The notes beneath the pieces are model-generated. The model did no database searches. It saw nothing but the letters and a program-made list of their open reading frames with translations, and had not been told where the DNA came from. 64,000 nt of DNA from the NCBI RefSeq assembly GCF_036324505.1, contig NC_086370.1, forward strand, positions 17,386,600-17,450,599. Reading direction: 5' to 3'. Position 1 is the stretch's first letter. Each line of letters opens with the position of its first letter. Source of the stretch: Eleginops maclovinus (taxonomy: Eukaryota; Chordata; Actinopteri; Perciformes; Eleginopidae). This document shows, one piece after another, positions 26,581 through 41,200 of the stretch. A program made the translations under genes and the position numbers.

Positions 26581-29500
26581 GGTCATAACTTTTTGCAAAT
26601 CTGGTGATTAAGCCAAAGGGTGCATGTCACCACGTGCACGTTACAAATCTAATGGGGCTTTTGCTGAAAACAGATGTTTGTGGAGAGACTTGCAGTGCTC
26701 TCCATGCTAAGTCGTGGTGCAGAGCAGGTGTGGGATGGAGTGGATGGCTTTTGATCAAACAATGCAGTAGAATGTGGACTATGAGTGCTTTAGCCTGACA
26801 AAAATGTATACATCTGTGTGTGTTCCCACTTGTGTGTGAGTATACGTAAAGCCCACCCATGTGTGTGCCTCATTCTGTTTTCTTAATGCTGTCAGTGCAG
26901 GCTCTCTGTTTGTCTGGTTGCATCAGGTAGCTCATCACACAACACAGCCCAGACGGTAATGATAGCCGTAAATACTCTGGGAATTCCCAAACCTGGATTA
27001 AATTATGAAAGTGTCTTTCCCAAAATCTGACAAAAGGCTTGAGGGGAAAAACAGTGTCCATATCACACAGTGTAATGTTGTTATATATCATACATGATGA
27101 TATTAAAAAGATTAAGTACAGTTCTGGGCACTTCTGTGTGACGTATCTGCCTGTCTCTGTAACATTACCTGCAGATTTCCGCCCTGATGCACTGAAATTC
27201 AACTTTAATGTCCCACTACATACCTTAGATGTTATAATACATTGACTTCATAACACACACGTTTCCTTCCTTGAACTATCTGTTTCTAAGAGCTTGCTGG
27301 TGTGGCTTTACCTTTCTAACCTGGGTTCACTTGTAACTCGGCACTGTTGGCTCGAGGTAAAACTGCGGCCCCATGCATGCTCATGTTCAGCTATTGTGTA
27401 AATTAACAAGGAAAAGGCTGTGTGGATTGAATGGCAAACATGCAGGTGATGACACATCCCCCGGCACACACAAAGTATGTGTCATTACTCAGTGCCAGTT
27501 GAATTGTCAGTCCAACAACCGTCTGTGATATTTCTCTGCAACCTGATCATTCTCTCATACGTTAACTGTTGTCCTGTCATTACTTGCATGGCTTTTTAAC
27601 TCGCAATCGAGTTAGGAAATGAACTGTTGAGGAAGCATTTAAGACATTGCAAAAGTGATCCAAAGATGAATTTGTTTGGGTGTGGAAGATGAAAATAAAG
27701 CGAAAGATTACCTTAGCCTGAAACTCTATGCTCATGGGTTTGGTTTCAGGTCCCGACCTTTTATCGCCATATCTACAGAGATCATTGTATTGTATGTAGA
27801 GATCAATTGTACTCATCGATACAATTGAAACTAAATTAGAAGAGTTAGAATTAGAGTAGAAGAAAAGTGACACCGCTGTTCAAGGAATCCGCTTGAATGC
27901 GAAAGCATCTGTCTGTCAACTTAAGGCCCTATTTGTAGATTGCAACAGAACAGATCGTGACTCTCTTACTGTAGACACCATTATGAGTTGCACTAATCGG
28001 AACCTGTGAATCTTTAAAGTAAGTTAAGAAGACCCCTTGGATGTTCACTGTTGCTGTAAATGGAAACCACGACTTGGTTGTCAGTGTGCCAGAGGTTGAT
28101 GTCACTAAGTAGCACAGGGTGACAGAGACAGAGAGTGCAAGTGTTGAAAAAGCAGGACAGGAGCATGTGTAGAATCACCTGTGTTGTTCCCTTTGTGTTG
28201 CACGCTGCGGGGCACATAGCTCACTGGGTCACAAGCGTGAGCTAAAACTCTTTTGTGCAATGTCTGCGCCCCAAGGGTCCACAACTCCTGGCAGGGAAAG
28301 ATATCCCAATGCTCTAGTTTTTAAAAAAACTTTATTTTACCTCCACATTGCCTGTGGCCCTAGTGAATTACACTGGAGTGATCTTTGTAACCCTTTTTAC
28401 TTAAAGGATCATTCCGGTCAGATTGTATGCTTTTCTTATTGTCAATAAATCCCCCCAAAAAGACCAAAACCAACAATGACTTGATCCTACTAATAAGTAT
28501 TTCCTGTGTAGCCAAAGCCTGGTAAAGCTTATTCTCTGTGCCAAACACCTCCATTGTTGTCCAAAAACTATTAAACAGTGAGTCACACTTTTACACTTTT
28601 GTGTGATTGCGATGATCAGGTGATTGCCGAAGCCGCAGTGATTGAAACGGCCGTGAGAACTTGGCATTCACTTAATTCTTTCATTTGCAACACAACAAAG
28701 ACACGTCTGCACTTCCCTGTATCAATTGTAACATACGTAGTTTTGCTGGCAGGAATTTTAGAAATGTTCTGTCAAGTGAATTAAAAGAACTGCAATCACA
28801 ATTGTTGGTCTGTTCAGGATGTTCTGTGATGCACAAGTGACAATTCTCTTTAGCCTGATGTGTTATAACTTCACTTGTAGTACAGCCTTAGCTCACTTTG
28901 AATCTTAACCGTGCTGGTTTTAAAAAAAACACCTCACAGCAGTAATCCTAGTTTGATGTCACCAGGGTTTGGTGTTTTTGAACATAATTTTGTTCTAAGC
29001 TTGTAACAATTTGCATTTGTTGTTGCAAAAATGATCAGCAGTACAGAAAGTGCAGCAGCTTGTCCATAAAAAAAACATACCTGAACAGACAAAGAAAAAA
29101 AGACTCAAACTTTATAATCAAAAAGTCTTGTATCAAGACATCATAGTACGGATCATTGTTTATTTGTAAACCGATCTGTTGCAATTACATTACAAACAAA
29201 AACTTGTTTATTCCTGTAGCATTTGCAATTATCCACAATTTGAGGGTCTCAAGCATTACCACAGAAGATAAGCATTTTTACAATTTTAACAGTCTTGTCT
29301 CAAAGAAGTCTATTAACAAAGCAGAACAGCAGAAATTTGACTCCATAGTATGCATACATGTGTCTACATCTAGCCTCATGCGGAGTGATGAAGAACCAGA
29401 TGTTTCTTACTAAAGATTGCCTGTGCCGTTGACTGTTGCTACCGAATGTCTTTCTGCATTCACCTTTTAAACTTTGTGTTTGAGTCAAAATTCTTTCTCC

Positions 29501-32500
29501 TGTGACTCACGCCTCATAAACACGTTACTCAATAACCACAGCCCGAGCTGTGATTGAAGGTATGGGGAAATCCACAGGTAATAGAGCAGCAAGCCATCAA
29601 GTTCATGTCCCTTGGAAGCGACCCAGACAATGTTTAGGCACACAGTCAACAACTCCTGTCCTTGCTTATCTTAAGAATGTAAACCTCTATAAGCAAGCGC
29701 TTCATCTGTAATTCTATTGTGAGTTGGCCGGTTGTCTCAAAGTGTCTGATTAATCTAATGTAATGTAAAACCAGCTTTGTCTGCGACACCGAATACTTGC
29801 GTTAACGCCGGCGTCTCGCCTGCTGGCCTGCACTGTGCGGAATTCGCTGGCAGACAGAATGGCTAGACCACACCAAAACCTGCCAGTTACATTCTTTGCG
29901 TGATTCAGGCATATCTCTTTCCATCCATTGGGACCGACTTGAGAGGTCTGATCAAAAGAGCTGTCATACTGAAGAGCTGAGATTTGGATGCAATGTTGAA
30001 GAAATGAGCGTCGGCAAACTTGTTGGTTGTTGTTTTGTTATGTGTTATTATTTCTATTCGTTGGGGGAAAATGGGAAGAATGGAGGGATAAATGGATGAT
30101 GAGTGGGTGCTGGGTCGGAGGAAATTCCCTTGTCTGGATGGAATTGGATGGCGAGCTTGGAGGGAGGGATGGGGTGCACCTGATGTAGAGGGTGCTGTCA
30201 AGGCCAAGACAGCGGGGTCTTTGTCTTCTCAATAATCACTTGCTGTACCTCTTCTTCCCATTCCTTTTCTTCCCACTGCCATTCTGCCTTTACTTCTCCA
30301 ATCCTCTCGGCAACTTTGGCTCATAGATCAATTTTCTTCAGGCGTCAAAATGGAAAAAAATAATTAAAAAATAAGTTACCTTTACTCAATTTTAAATTTC
30401 AATAAGGCCCTCTTCAGACGTGCACCTTGCTAATGTCATTCTAATGGGTTTTTTACATACTGGTGTTGTGTGTATATTTTCTGCTGAACAAATGAATGTA
30501 TTACAAAGCACTTCTAAAAGAACTGTTCAGTTAAGACCCACAGTTAATGCCTTGTCATTCAATGTGGAATTTGCTCTCGTTAGCGCTGAATGATGAAAAA
30601 GATCTGGAGATATGAGTGAAGTCATAGGGGCAAGCATCTCTTGATTATCCAATATGTTTCTTACTCAATCATTGCATTTTTTTAAATGAGCACCCTGTCT
30701 CGTATGTCTGTACCAACACATGGTTTCAAATAAAACAGTGAAGAAGATTGCCCTTAAAAGAATACATTCTGAAATAAAGTCAAACAATCAAGTGTGAAAA
30801 AGCAGAAGTACATTTAAAGCCAGAGTCCTGAACTAGAGATACTTTTATACCAATATTAAAAGATATATTCCTTTGTCCTTGAAGGCAAAGATGATACATG
30901 CTGCATCAGGTCATTTTATCCAGGTGAATTCATAGCTGGAAGACTCGGTGACCTTATACTGAACCCAGACATCTAAATCTCCTCATTCACACTCGCCAAG
31001 CATGACGAAAAGATCAAAGTCCTCTTATTAAAAAGGGAAGAAACTTAAGTATAACGGTATTGTTAGTTTATGAATGTATGTACGTGGTTGTTAATATAGC
31101 TTTAGTTTCCCCAACTAATTCAGGCAAAGGAATACATGAATTTAATGACTAATCCATGTTTTGTCATGTAATGTCACTGTGGCTTTTAGCTATTCAGAGA
31201 AGTTGTGGTATATGTACAGACATTTCTGGAATGTCAGTTTGTCAGACAAAGGTGGTTGTTGGACAGCCGTAGTTAAAATAATCAGACTCCCATTATCGTG
31301 AAACCCACAGGAGCCGAGACATAATTCACAGCTCACATGAGCCACAGGAGATGACAGGTGCCTCTCCTTTTTGAAAGAGAAGATTTGTGTTTGATTGAGG
31401 AATTCTGTGGAGTTTTGTTTGCACAAATAACGAGAACTTTGTTTCTAAGATGGCTTTCCCTCTCTGTAATGATAGTTGTGGTTAGATGTTGTTGTAAAAG
31501 CGCATATATTTATGGTTAGTAGGTGTTGATGATGCAGTCTTTACTTTCTAGGTAATACCTGGGATACTAGAGAGCATTTCTCCCTCTTGTTTATTGTATC
31601 CTAGTGCTGCAAGCTTTTGACAAAGCGACTTTTCACATTTTGTCATGTAATATGATGTAAGTTTAATCTCTTATTCTTTTGTTTATTATAGCTCTTTGTA
31701 CTTCTGAGCTGCTTTCACACCAGGACCAATACCTCTTTCTTAAATTTACCTGACCCAATCAGTTCACCTCAAGCTTTTCTGAGCCAATCGTAAATCATGA
31801 AAAAAATGGCTGAAAAAGTGACACCAGCGACAGTAAATGAATGTTTGTTGTTTCTTTTCTTCCTTGCTTCCCACCCTCTTTCTTTCTCTACTCTTTGTAA
31901 TGGATGTGCTATTGTTGGTGCTGCCCTCGGGGCAGGGAGAGTTGTTTACTTGGGTGTAAAGTCCCCCATCCACCAAGGGTCTCTGTAGGGGATGTTCCTG
32001 TCGCAGCCTCCTTCCTAACCTCTCTATAGCTCCAAAAGTTAATAGCATAGAGGAGATGTGATTTATATCAGCCTTGGAACCACCACCAACAGACTGACTT
32101 CTTTGTGCTCATGGCCGTTTCAACTAGTACTGTTCATCAATAAAGATCACATTTAGAATTCATTCCAAACTCAGTGTGTGATTTAATTTCTAGAGAGTTT
32201 TTCTAAATAAATGGTCACCCACGCGTCAGAAATACCTCCAGGCTAGATGACTGAAATTTCACTGTTAGTGGTGTAAAACTTTTGCATTAGAGATGCGATG
32301 AGTAAGAGATAGATAAAACTAACTCTGTTAAGCCTTTTAGGTCTTGGATATTTAGGCATGAAAGGAAACTGAACATTGAGAGGGAATTTTATAGGAAGTT
32401 GCAATTTGTTTTAATCCCTTTAACCAACAATACAGTAAAGCATATCAACTAATCATTCACACAAAGATGTGGACTAAAGGTGAATAAGACAATGTGATCG

Positions 32501-33005
32501 GTTCACCTTTAGCCCAAAATGTGAAGCTTTCCAGAAAACACTTTGCTGTTTTAATTTGATTTAAAAAACTCTGCTTTAATAGGTCCTTATTAATTGCACG
32601 TTTTGATTAAAAAAACACATACAACTAAACTCACAACTATCCTAAATCTCTTGTCAATAATTAATCTCATATTCCGCAGTGTGAATCGAAAAAATGCGTA
32701 ATGTGTCCTGTAAACGTTACCCCTAAATAAGATAAACAAATTAGTACAGAAGCAGCTTGCATGACGGTGTTTTTTGGCTATCTATTAGGACTGTATTGCA
32801 CTTGTTCCAACAGGCCTTTTAACTGGATATCTTGAGTTGAGATTACAAGGCGTCTTGTTTAAGAATGAAAAATGAGGAGTTCATTCTTCTTGGCAGAGAT
32901 AGTTTTCATATTAGGTTTTTTGAAAGAAAGGTCTCGGCACTGACACTAATCCCTGTTGTGTCAGTCTGTGGTTGCCAAATGATAGTCTATCATCTTTGTG
33001 TGTAC

Positions 33006-33023
33006 GTGTGTGTGTGTGTGTGT
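33006..33023. repeat. Short (GT)n microsatellite
   Basis: Nine GT units. Confidence 0.85.
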
Positions 33024-33540
33024 ACATTCTTTTCATTTTAGAGTACACCAGCACATTCTGTCACTGAAACATAAGCTTTTCCATAGAGAACCATAGCAGG
33101 GCTGCAAGATTCAATTTAACCACAACTGTTTACAGCTGTCAATATAGGGACCAACACCACAATAAATGCATTAAATTGCATCTGGCCTCATGTCACTGAA
33201 AATAAGGTGAGTGGACGGGCTGTGTAGGTGATGCTGGCTCTCACTATTATTACACGCCTGTGTCTTAAGGGTTGTCTGGGCTGCTGTCCATTGGATTTAA
33301 TCAGCCTCTATTACCTGCTACCCTTTTCACAGTTAAAATAATCACCCGCAATTACTGACATAAAGGGGAGAGCTGACATGAGAGTCCGAGGCAGAGAAAT
33401 CACACACAAAGTAATTTCTCTCCACCTTGGTTGCTTATGTTGCTTTTGATGTTTTTGGTGTGTAGTAAAAGGATTGAGAGGGTGTCTGGCACAGCCCCCC
33501 TCTGCTGCAGTGTGAACAGTAGATATGGAAATGCCCGTTC

Positions 33541-33666
<126 letters not shown>

Positions 33667-33775
33667 GGAAAAGTAAAGGTACAAGATACAAACATAACAT
33701 GCATGAAGACTCATATAATGAAATGCACAAATACATACATGAGTTTGCATGCTTATACACATGGCTGCAGGGCAG

Positions 33776-33776
<1 letters not shown>

Positions 33777-33834
<58 letters not shown>

Positions 33835-33837
33835 CAC
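33777..33837. repeat. (CA)n microsatellite
   Basis: Perfect CA to 33827, then CA with T interruptions. It lies about 110 bp from the larger AC tract, forming a compound repeat locus. Confidence 0.97.
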
Positions 33838-35869
33838 ATGGACACCTACTGCCACCTCCATCATTTGCTAAAGAGGTTTTTGAAAAATGTATTGTGTGTT
33901 TCAGATGAAAGAAAAAGTGAAAAATAATTCAATAATTGACCACCTCTAAAATTAAGAAAATACAACCATGAGAAAGGGGGCATTGTGATCTACTTAAATC
34001 CTCAGCACGCTGCCAAAAAATAAGAGACACCATTAAATATACCTTTGAAATAAATGGGTCCAATTACCGTGATGGCTTGGACTCTCCGATGAAGCTTTTG
34101 TAAAGGCGGACAAACATAGTAGAGGGACAATCAAAAGAGGATGAGGAGCAGGAGGTAAGGCGAAATAATTCTAAAATTATCTTTTATATAAAAGTTAAAT
34201 TCACATAAATGTTAGTGGCAGCGGAGTTGTAATGCAAGGTTCAGGGAAAAAAAACTAAACCTAAAATGTGCCTATTGGGAGAGATAAAGAGGGAATGATA
34301 GCAGTCATTGGCACATGAGAGCGGTGAGTAAAAAGTGACCCACACAATTAGAAAAAACATGCTAAATGTAGACAATATGCACATTAGTAGCAATCATTAC
34401 CCAGAGGGTTGCTCAGTTACATTAGCTGTTATGTGTTCAGGAAATAAGTCATGTTGAATGGGTTTAGGAGAGTTGTTTTGATAATAGCGTTTTGTCGAAT
34501 CTCTGCTTTTTAATTATCAGGTCAGAGGGTAGCAGCTCAAACTCCCTCTCTTTCATCCCTCTTCACAGCAGTGAGTGCTGCCGACCCTTAACACAGCAAA
34601 ACAGCACACTCTGTACCTCCGGTGTAAAACACAGCCTCAATTAATTCTGTTGAATATCTTTTTGGAGAGCAATTTTAACAAAGAAATACGATGATAGCAT
34701 CAAAGAATATAAATCAGGTGTTGCTTGATGTAATTATATGTCTCTCAACCAACAAGTTGCCCTTTTAGAGTTTAAAAAATAAATGTTTATCTGAAGAGAT
34801 TGATTTCTCCAAATAAGAAAATGAGGCAAGACGTAACATCTGATGACCTATATGCCAATGACCTTGTTCTTTCCTCGCTGAAGTTCATTCCTTGTGTTAG
34901 ATCGATCCAGGAGAGGAGCAGACCTTACGCAGGGAGTTCATGGATGGTTTTGGACACAACAGCTTGTCAAAGGGTAGAGGTTAAGGCCACGACTGTCTGT
35001 CGAGGCCCAGACGCGGGTCAGAAGGTCTCAGTTAGGGTCAGGACCCCAGGTGACCCCAAGTCTGTGTTCACAGTTGCGTGTTGCAATCATGTTTCTGTGC
35101 ACTGTGCACCACTGCCAGTGTGGTTTCCCTAGGAGAAAGTGAGTTAGACTCTATGTAGACAACTTTGAAAGACACCCTTATGTTCTGTTTGGTGTCCTGA
35201 AGATGCTGGACTCTGCATGCTATTATGTTCTATATCTATGAATGGTGTTGACAGGACTATTGCACAGTCTCATTTAATAATAAGTAAAACATTTTAAGGG
35301 GTAAAGCAAGTTGAATTTCTGCTACTAGAGTTTTACAAACATTTGTTTTTTAAAAAGCTATAGAGAGTGAGACCTGACTCCAAACGTCACATATTGTACA
35401 TTTCTCTTCTCACTTCTGCTTATGTCTGTCGTTGAGAGATTTTTAAGGAAGCAAATGAAAATCTGTTCAAACATAGCCCTACAATTAAAGCATTTCCTTG
35501 TTTGGTCTATAACAAAGCATATAATTATATTTTGTTACCTTTTATTAAACACATAAGCTAATTCTGAATCTAAGAGAAAGGTTACAGCTTCAAAACGTTT
35601 ATATATATCAGGTTTGATTAAAACATTTATAATAATTTGAAGAAAAATAAAAGTTAACTTCCAATAAGTATCGTCATTACATTACAATGAGAAAGAGTAG
35701 CCAATGTCAACCATCACACGGGTTATTATTACATAAAAATCATCACATTAGCTTTAGAAATCACTTCAAGAGTTAACAAGTGAGATGTAAGCTGAACGCA
35801 TCGTCTACAAAGCAGCCATTTCAGTCTCAGCTGGTGCGTTAAACATAACAGAGTGTAATGTGTACTGCC

Positions 35870-36330
35870 ACCCTACTGTACTATTCATTCCTTCATTACT
35901 ATTTTATATATGCGTATGATTAACACTCATTGCGTGGCTCAGCTCCCAATCTCTCTGTCGGAGGCCCTCCACTAAAGACAGCTCAAGCTTGAGAGATTTT
36001 TTTTCAGTCATTTAAATTTTTGCACTTCCATTTACTCGCCTTTTAATTTAGCGTATAATGATGCCATTAGAACAAAATCCATCTGGAAGTTCTGTTGGGA
36101 GCGGTTAATGTTCCATGGCTTTTTGCTGCTAATGCCATTGTGCCTGCATTGGCAACAGATGCTCTGAAAGCAACAGATTCATTCTCTCTCAACATCATTA
36201 CAATCATGCCCATGTCCAGGATAAATGTTTCTACTTGTTCAGGACTATCATACCTGCAATGGGACTGTAAAACACAAAGATATACAGCAGACCGTATCAC
36301 TGCAGATGATTTCCAATTTTTCAAGCCATT
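35870..36330. promoter_or_regulatory. Candidate conserved non-coding element with open frames on both strands
   Basis: Contains TGATTAACAC, TTTTAATTTAG and TGATGCCATTAG motifs. From 36095 to 36324 both strands are open for about 77 codons, but neither protein resembles a known family, so I treat the openness as composition. Confidence 0.22.
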
Positions 36331-36599
36331 TATTCATGAACCAGGGGTGTAAAAATGGGTCTCTCACCCAATGCAATGGTGAGAGGCAGTAACTCTTTGC
36401 AGGAAACGAGTGAGAAAAGAACTCCAAATCTAAAGCTTGCTGCTTAAACAGGGTTTTGTTACAGCCAGTACTCCCTTGGCACCCATTGAAGCCATTTCAG
36501 TGGCCCGTCTCCCACCCACCCACAAAAACCTTTGGACAGTTTATCTTCTGTGATATGAAAGCTAGTGAAAAGGCTAAAAATTGTTTTCGGTTGCAATTT

Positions 36600-37030
36600 A
36601 GGTGATTAAGTACAGTGGATAATTAATTGGAATAACAAACAATTTCCTCCATGGTGGATTACTGATTCCTCAAGCTCCCCAACGCTGCCATGGCCTTTTT
36701 ATCCTCTCTGCTTCAATTATGTTAATGCTAACTTTCTCTCCCACAAATTATTGTGATTAATTTTCTCTTGTTTTGAATTACAATTGCACTGGCTGCTAGC
36801 ACTTTAAAGCAGTCATTAATTCCCAATTAGATTGGTGGGCTCATTTGCTCCAGTGCTGCTCGGTTCTGTAGCACTTTGTGTTTAATGTGCTAATTGGGCG
36901 AGATTAAAAACAACTAACCTCTTATGAGAGGAGAAAAGTTATTCAACGGTGACATTAGCATAATTTATCCCGGCATGCTTAATTAGACATTGCCACAATA
37001 ATCATGACAACCGACTAACAACTGTTGTTA
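36600..37030. promoter_or_regulatory. Strong candidate for a conserved developmental enhancer
   Basis: Over about 400 bp it contains GATAATTAATTGG, TGATTAATTTT, CATTAATTCCCAATTAG, GCTAATTGGGC and GCTTAATTAGAC. That is at least five TAATTA/TAATTG-class sites in repeat-free sequence with no ORF. This is the densest such cluster I noticed between hmx2 and the left edge. Confidence 0.38.
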
Positions 37031-40000
37031 ACATTCGGATCCTAAAACCAAAGTAAGTTCAGGTTTGGTCGTAATGGATGAAGCGCAGGTTGGCTTTCTT
37101 CAGTTCCTCACATCTTGCAAATGTGTTGTCTGTGCTTATCTCCAATCATCCAACATGTCTAAGACAGTATGGTTTTTTTCAATTTCTGCATTTTATGTCT
37201 CTTCAGTGCTTTGTTACAACCACTCGAGCAGCATTAACAGCTCACTACTCCATTAACCCAAGACTTGGATTGTCGCTAACTCATTTACCACCATCAGAGG
37301 ATCGACGCTTCAGGCGAACATGAGTGGGGTTGGATATAAGGAAAAAAGAATGCTTTCATGTCCCGATGTGATCTCTTCAAATGGGACCTGGAACCTGGGA
37401 GTGAAATATTATTTAGCTGTGTTCACCGCACAAGCTTTTTCATCAGAAGATGAGAGATGCTGATGTGTGTAATCCCGGGAACTGGTCTTGAGAGGTTTGG
37501 TAAAGAACTGGGGTTGTCTAGATCAAAGGAATACAAACCTTGATCATTGCATCTATCAGTGCTCCGTATGGGTCCCTGTACTCTGAACTTTTTCAGATTA
37601 AAGACGCCTTTCATAGGTAACAGAGTCTGCCGTTTTCTTGGGATTGAGAAACATCATCATCAAAATTTCCACCAAGGTCTTTGGTTAAGTGCTTAAATGG
37701 TTGCATTATTCTACTCTGTTGTATATTTGCAAATGTATCCATTACTAAGGCCTCCAATTTCACTGTTTATACCACTACATTAGAACTTGAATTGCTATAT
37801 CTCAGACATGCACTTCCCTTAAATTTAAACACCTTCTTCGTCATCGCCCTTTTGAACAACACATACAAGCATTTTCTGATCCAGCACCACATGGCGTCAT
37901 CATTTGTTTGTGGCTACCAAAACTATAACAAATCACTTATGGAGAACTACACATATTATTTAGTAGGCCATAAAATAAGGAATGGTTAGGTTTAAGCACC
38001 AAATCTACTTTGTAAGGGTTATAATCGCATTTTGTGCATTGATCTCAAATTGTTAGATAAGCGTTATCTCATTGTCTTATCTTTAGTTTCTCCTCTATCT
38101 TATTTTCTGCTTCACAATCATTTCCCAAAATGTCTTTGAAATGCAAAAACATGTTCCAAAGTTGCTCAACAGATTAAGTTTGATGGATTGGTATGTGCCA
38201 CTTTGTTTAGGTAAAAGGACCTCAGTGGACATTGTTACAATATTAACAACTTGTTCTGATTGGTCCTTTGACGGAAAAAACACGGGATTGTTCTATCTTG
38301 GGATGGAAGTCTCAAATTGTCACATTATTTTGTGCAGTTTCTCATTTCTGTTATACTGTATGTGCTACATCTGTGTCAAGTAAGGTACAAACCACACATT
38401 ATTGGCCGTAAAGTTTTACAATGTGCTCGATACAGAATTCAGCTAAGGTTGTTTATATAAACATTACAAGACCCAAAAGAAACAGGATGTTGTCACAAGT
38501 GTGGGTTCTGATAATAATGACATCTGGTGTGAATAAGACTGAAGAGGGGCAGTATCATCTCGGCTCCCATGTTGCATTAACCTCTTTCACGTCTCAAGTG
38601 CTTGGACACTGGTAAAATCTATTAGTACCCTTTTAGAATTACAATGCAGGTAATATCATCCTATCGCGTGTTTTGTTCAGGTAATTCATTGAGCACTTTG
38701 AACAATACAGAAGCATCAAGATGAAAACCATTGTGCCTTGTGTACAAATGGACACTTGCTTATTTCATTGCACACTTTTCATCTATATGGAAATGAAATG
38801 ATGCGCTCTCGAGCCTTGTTTGCTTGTTTGCCTTGTCCAGCATGGACAATGAAAGGAAAATAAGAACTGCCTGTGTGCTGGGAACTTTTGTAGAGGCAGC
38901 TCTCGTGGCATTATTTCAGGGCAAGAGGGAAGCAGGGCTGTATGAAAGAGATGTCCAGTGTCACAGATAGCCTACATTTCTCATTTAGTTGAATAATACA
39001 ACGCTTTTGTTATTGTTTGTATTATTGCCGTGTTTGTGCTCATACATGCTACCTCAAGAGTAAAAAAATAATGTGGGTGTATAAACACGTTGTTATAAAC
39101 AAAGTAATGGTATATTTGAAATGATTTTTAAAGGCATGGAAAAGATTTTTAAGACAGTACAGCGTGGATGGACACTATGGAGGGAGATATAGTTATTTTC
39201 AAAGAGTGTAATGAATATGCACATAAAAGACCACCTGAGTTATGTTGGGGAGTATGAGATGGAGCCTGTATTTTCACGATGAAAATGTACAAAAGCATGC
39301 CTTTATATGTTACATGTGATTATTTAATTCATGGTGTTGATAGAGGAAGAGACGCATCTTCAGACCTTTCAGCTACATCTCTTCCATTTCCTGCCTCAAA
39401 CGGGGGACAAAGAGACCCTTGTCTGCCATCGTGCCCAGTGCCATTGGGAAGTGAAGGCAGGGAGAATTAGGAAGGGGCAGGAACAGGGCTCCCAACTACA
39501 AGGTAACAAGGGAAAACCAATCCCTCCTGGAATTATCCTGATACTGGAGACACAGTGCTCACCAGACAGCGGATCAATGGGTCTCTCCGGGGAGGAGAAG
39601 GAAGGAGGAGGGGTCCAAAGCAGGATATTGCACCAAAGAAAGTGTGCCACGCTGTGTCCAAATTACCTCCAAAGTTGTGGGGGATCCTGTTACCTGTTCA
39701 GATGTTTGAGTTTGAATGTTCACTTGCCTGTTTTGGCTTTATGCCCATGCCACACCTACCAAGGATCTGGCTTTGGAACTAGTATTACAGATTACAATGG
39801 CACAGAGTTACCCAACAAGCTCGTTCTGTTCGACCTCACCACATTTTCAAGCTGGAAAAAAAGCTGCTGGGCTTGTACAGAGTTTGTAAACAAAATGAAT
39901 TGTAATACTATTGAAGAGCTCTTATTTACCTGTACGTTGCATGTTTTTTGGTTAAAATTAAAGAGGAAATTGCTAATATCACAGATAATTATGTTCTAAA

Positions 40001-40929
40001 AACCAAACCCATATAAAATCACATGGTTTTGCAGGTTAGCCATTTGAAACAAATTCATTGTGATTAAGAAATAACCAACCTAACAGACAATTACACAACT
40101 TTGTGTTGGGGCTGAATGGAAGTGTCTATCGATAAAACATTTTGGTTTCTAAAATATGTTCTTCTTATGCTACAGAACTGTACTAGTGATTGCTGGAGAC
40201 TGTTATATTCCTGTGAAAGGCACCAAACTCTCAGTGTTTATCACCAGAATCTGTTTGTTTTTTTTCAATTACATTTTACTCAAACAGATGCGTCATTACA
40301 GAATTGTCAGTGAATTAAATCGCCATTACAATTTAAACATTGAATGGAAAATATTATGGCTGTGTTCAGATTGACATTAGGGCCTGCTTATTTATTGTAA
40401 TGAATTCACACAAATCAGCAAATGATTGTCTTTCCAAAAAAAAAAAGCTCAACTTTTATCGCATCAAAATGCTAAATCACAAAACACTGTGTGGGCCAAT
40501 CAAATTTTTGCAAGCGCAAATCCATCTAAACAGTTGCTCCTATAAACAACTGTGTGTTTTGGTAGTCATTGAGTACCTTCCTTCTGTATTCAGACATAAT
40601 ACGTGTGCTGTTTTCTGTTTGCAGCTCGGAATTACCGAATCACTCCTAACAATTTACATTTTCAGAAAGCATTTTGTAGTACACTGTGGCTTTTCTTCCA
40701 CAGTAGTTCTACCACTTTCCTCTCCAGAAACTACCTGTTAACCCTCCAGTACAACCAGATTCAATGACACTGAGGCTCTCTTGTTTTCCTTTATCCACCA
40801 GCACACATTGCTCTTCCCCTCGCCTGTTGTCCGTCTTTGTGAAAGCATTAGGTATTTTGAGCCAACACGTATTGGGAAATGAAAGAAAAGAACACTCTTG
40901 GTACTCGTCCTCCCTGTTTCCTACCACCA

Positions 40930-41200
40930 CCCTACCCCTACAATGCGCTCTCGTCTTGTGCCATGTTTCAAGCGAATGTCATCATCCAACATCGAATGAA
41001 TGAGCGGAGCGGGCCGCGTCACATATTGATCCACTCCCTTTGTGAGGCCTTCCAAGCCTATGATAATTAGCATCGTCCATTAGCGACTTTGCTGAGCTAA
41101 CGTGCCCATTAAGAGTCAAAGCTTCTGTTCTTTTCTGCGAACATTCATTTGGCACAGATTTTTCTTCTTTAGAGAGGATAATAAGGGAATAATCGAAATG
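40930..41200. promoter_or_regulatory. Candidate conserved non-coding element
   Basis: Contains GATAATTAGC, CCATTAGCG and CCATTAAG cores next to a CG-rich stretch (41000-41020), which is unusual in this AT-rich flank. No recognisable protein. Confidence 0.28.
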
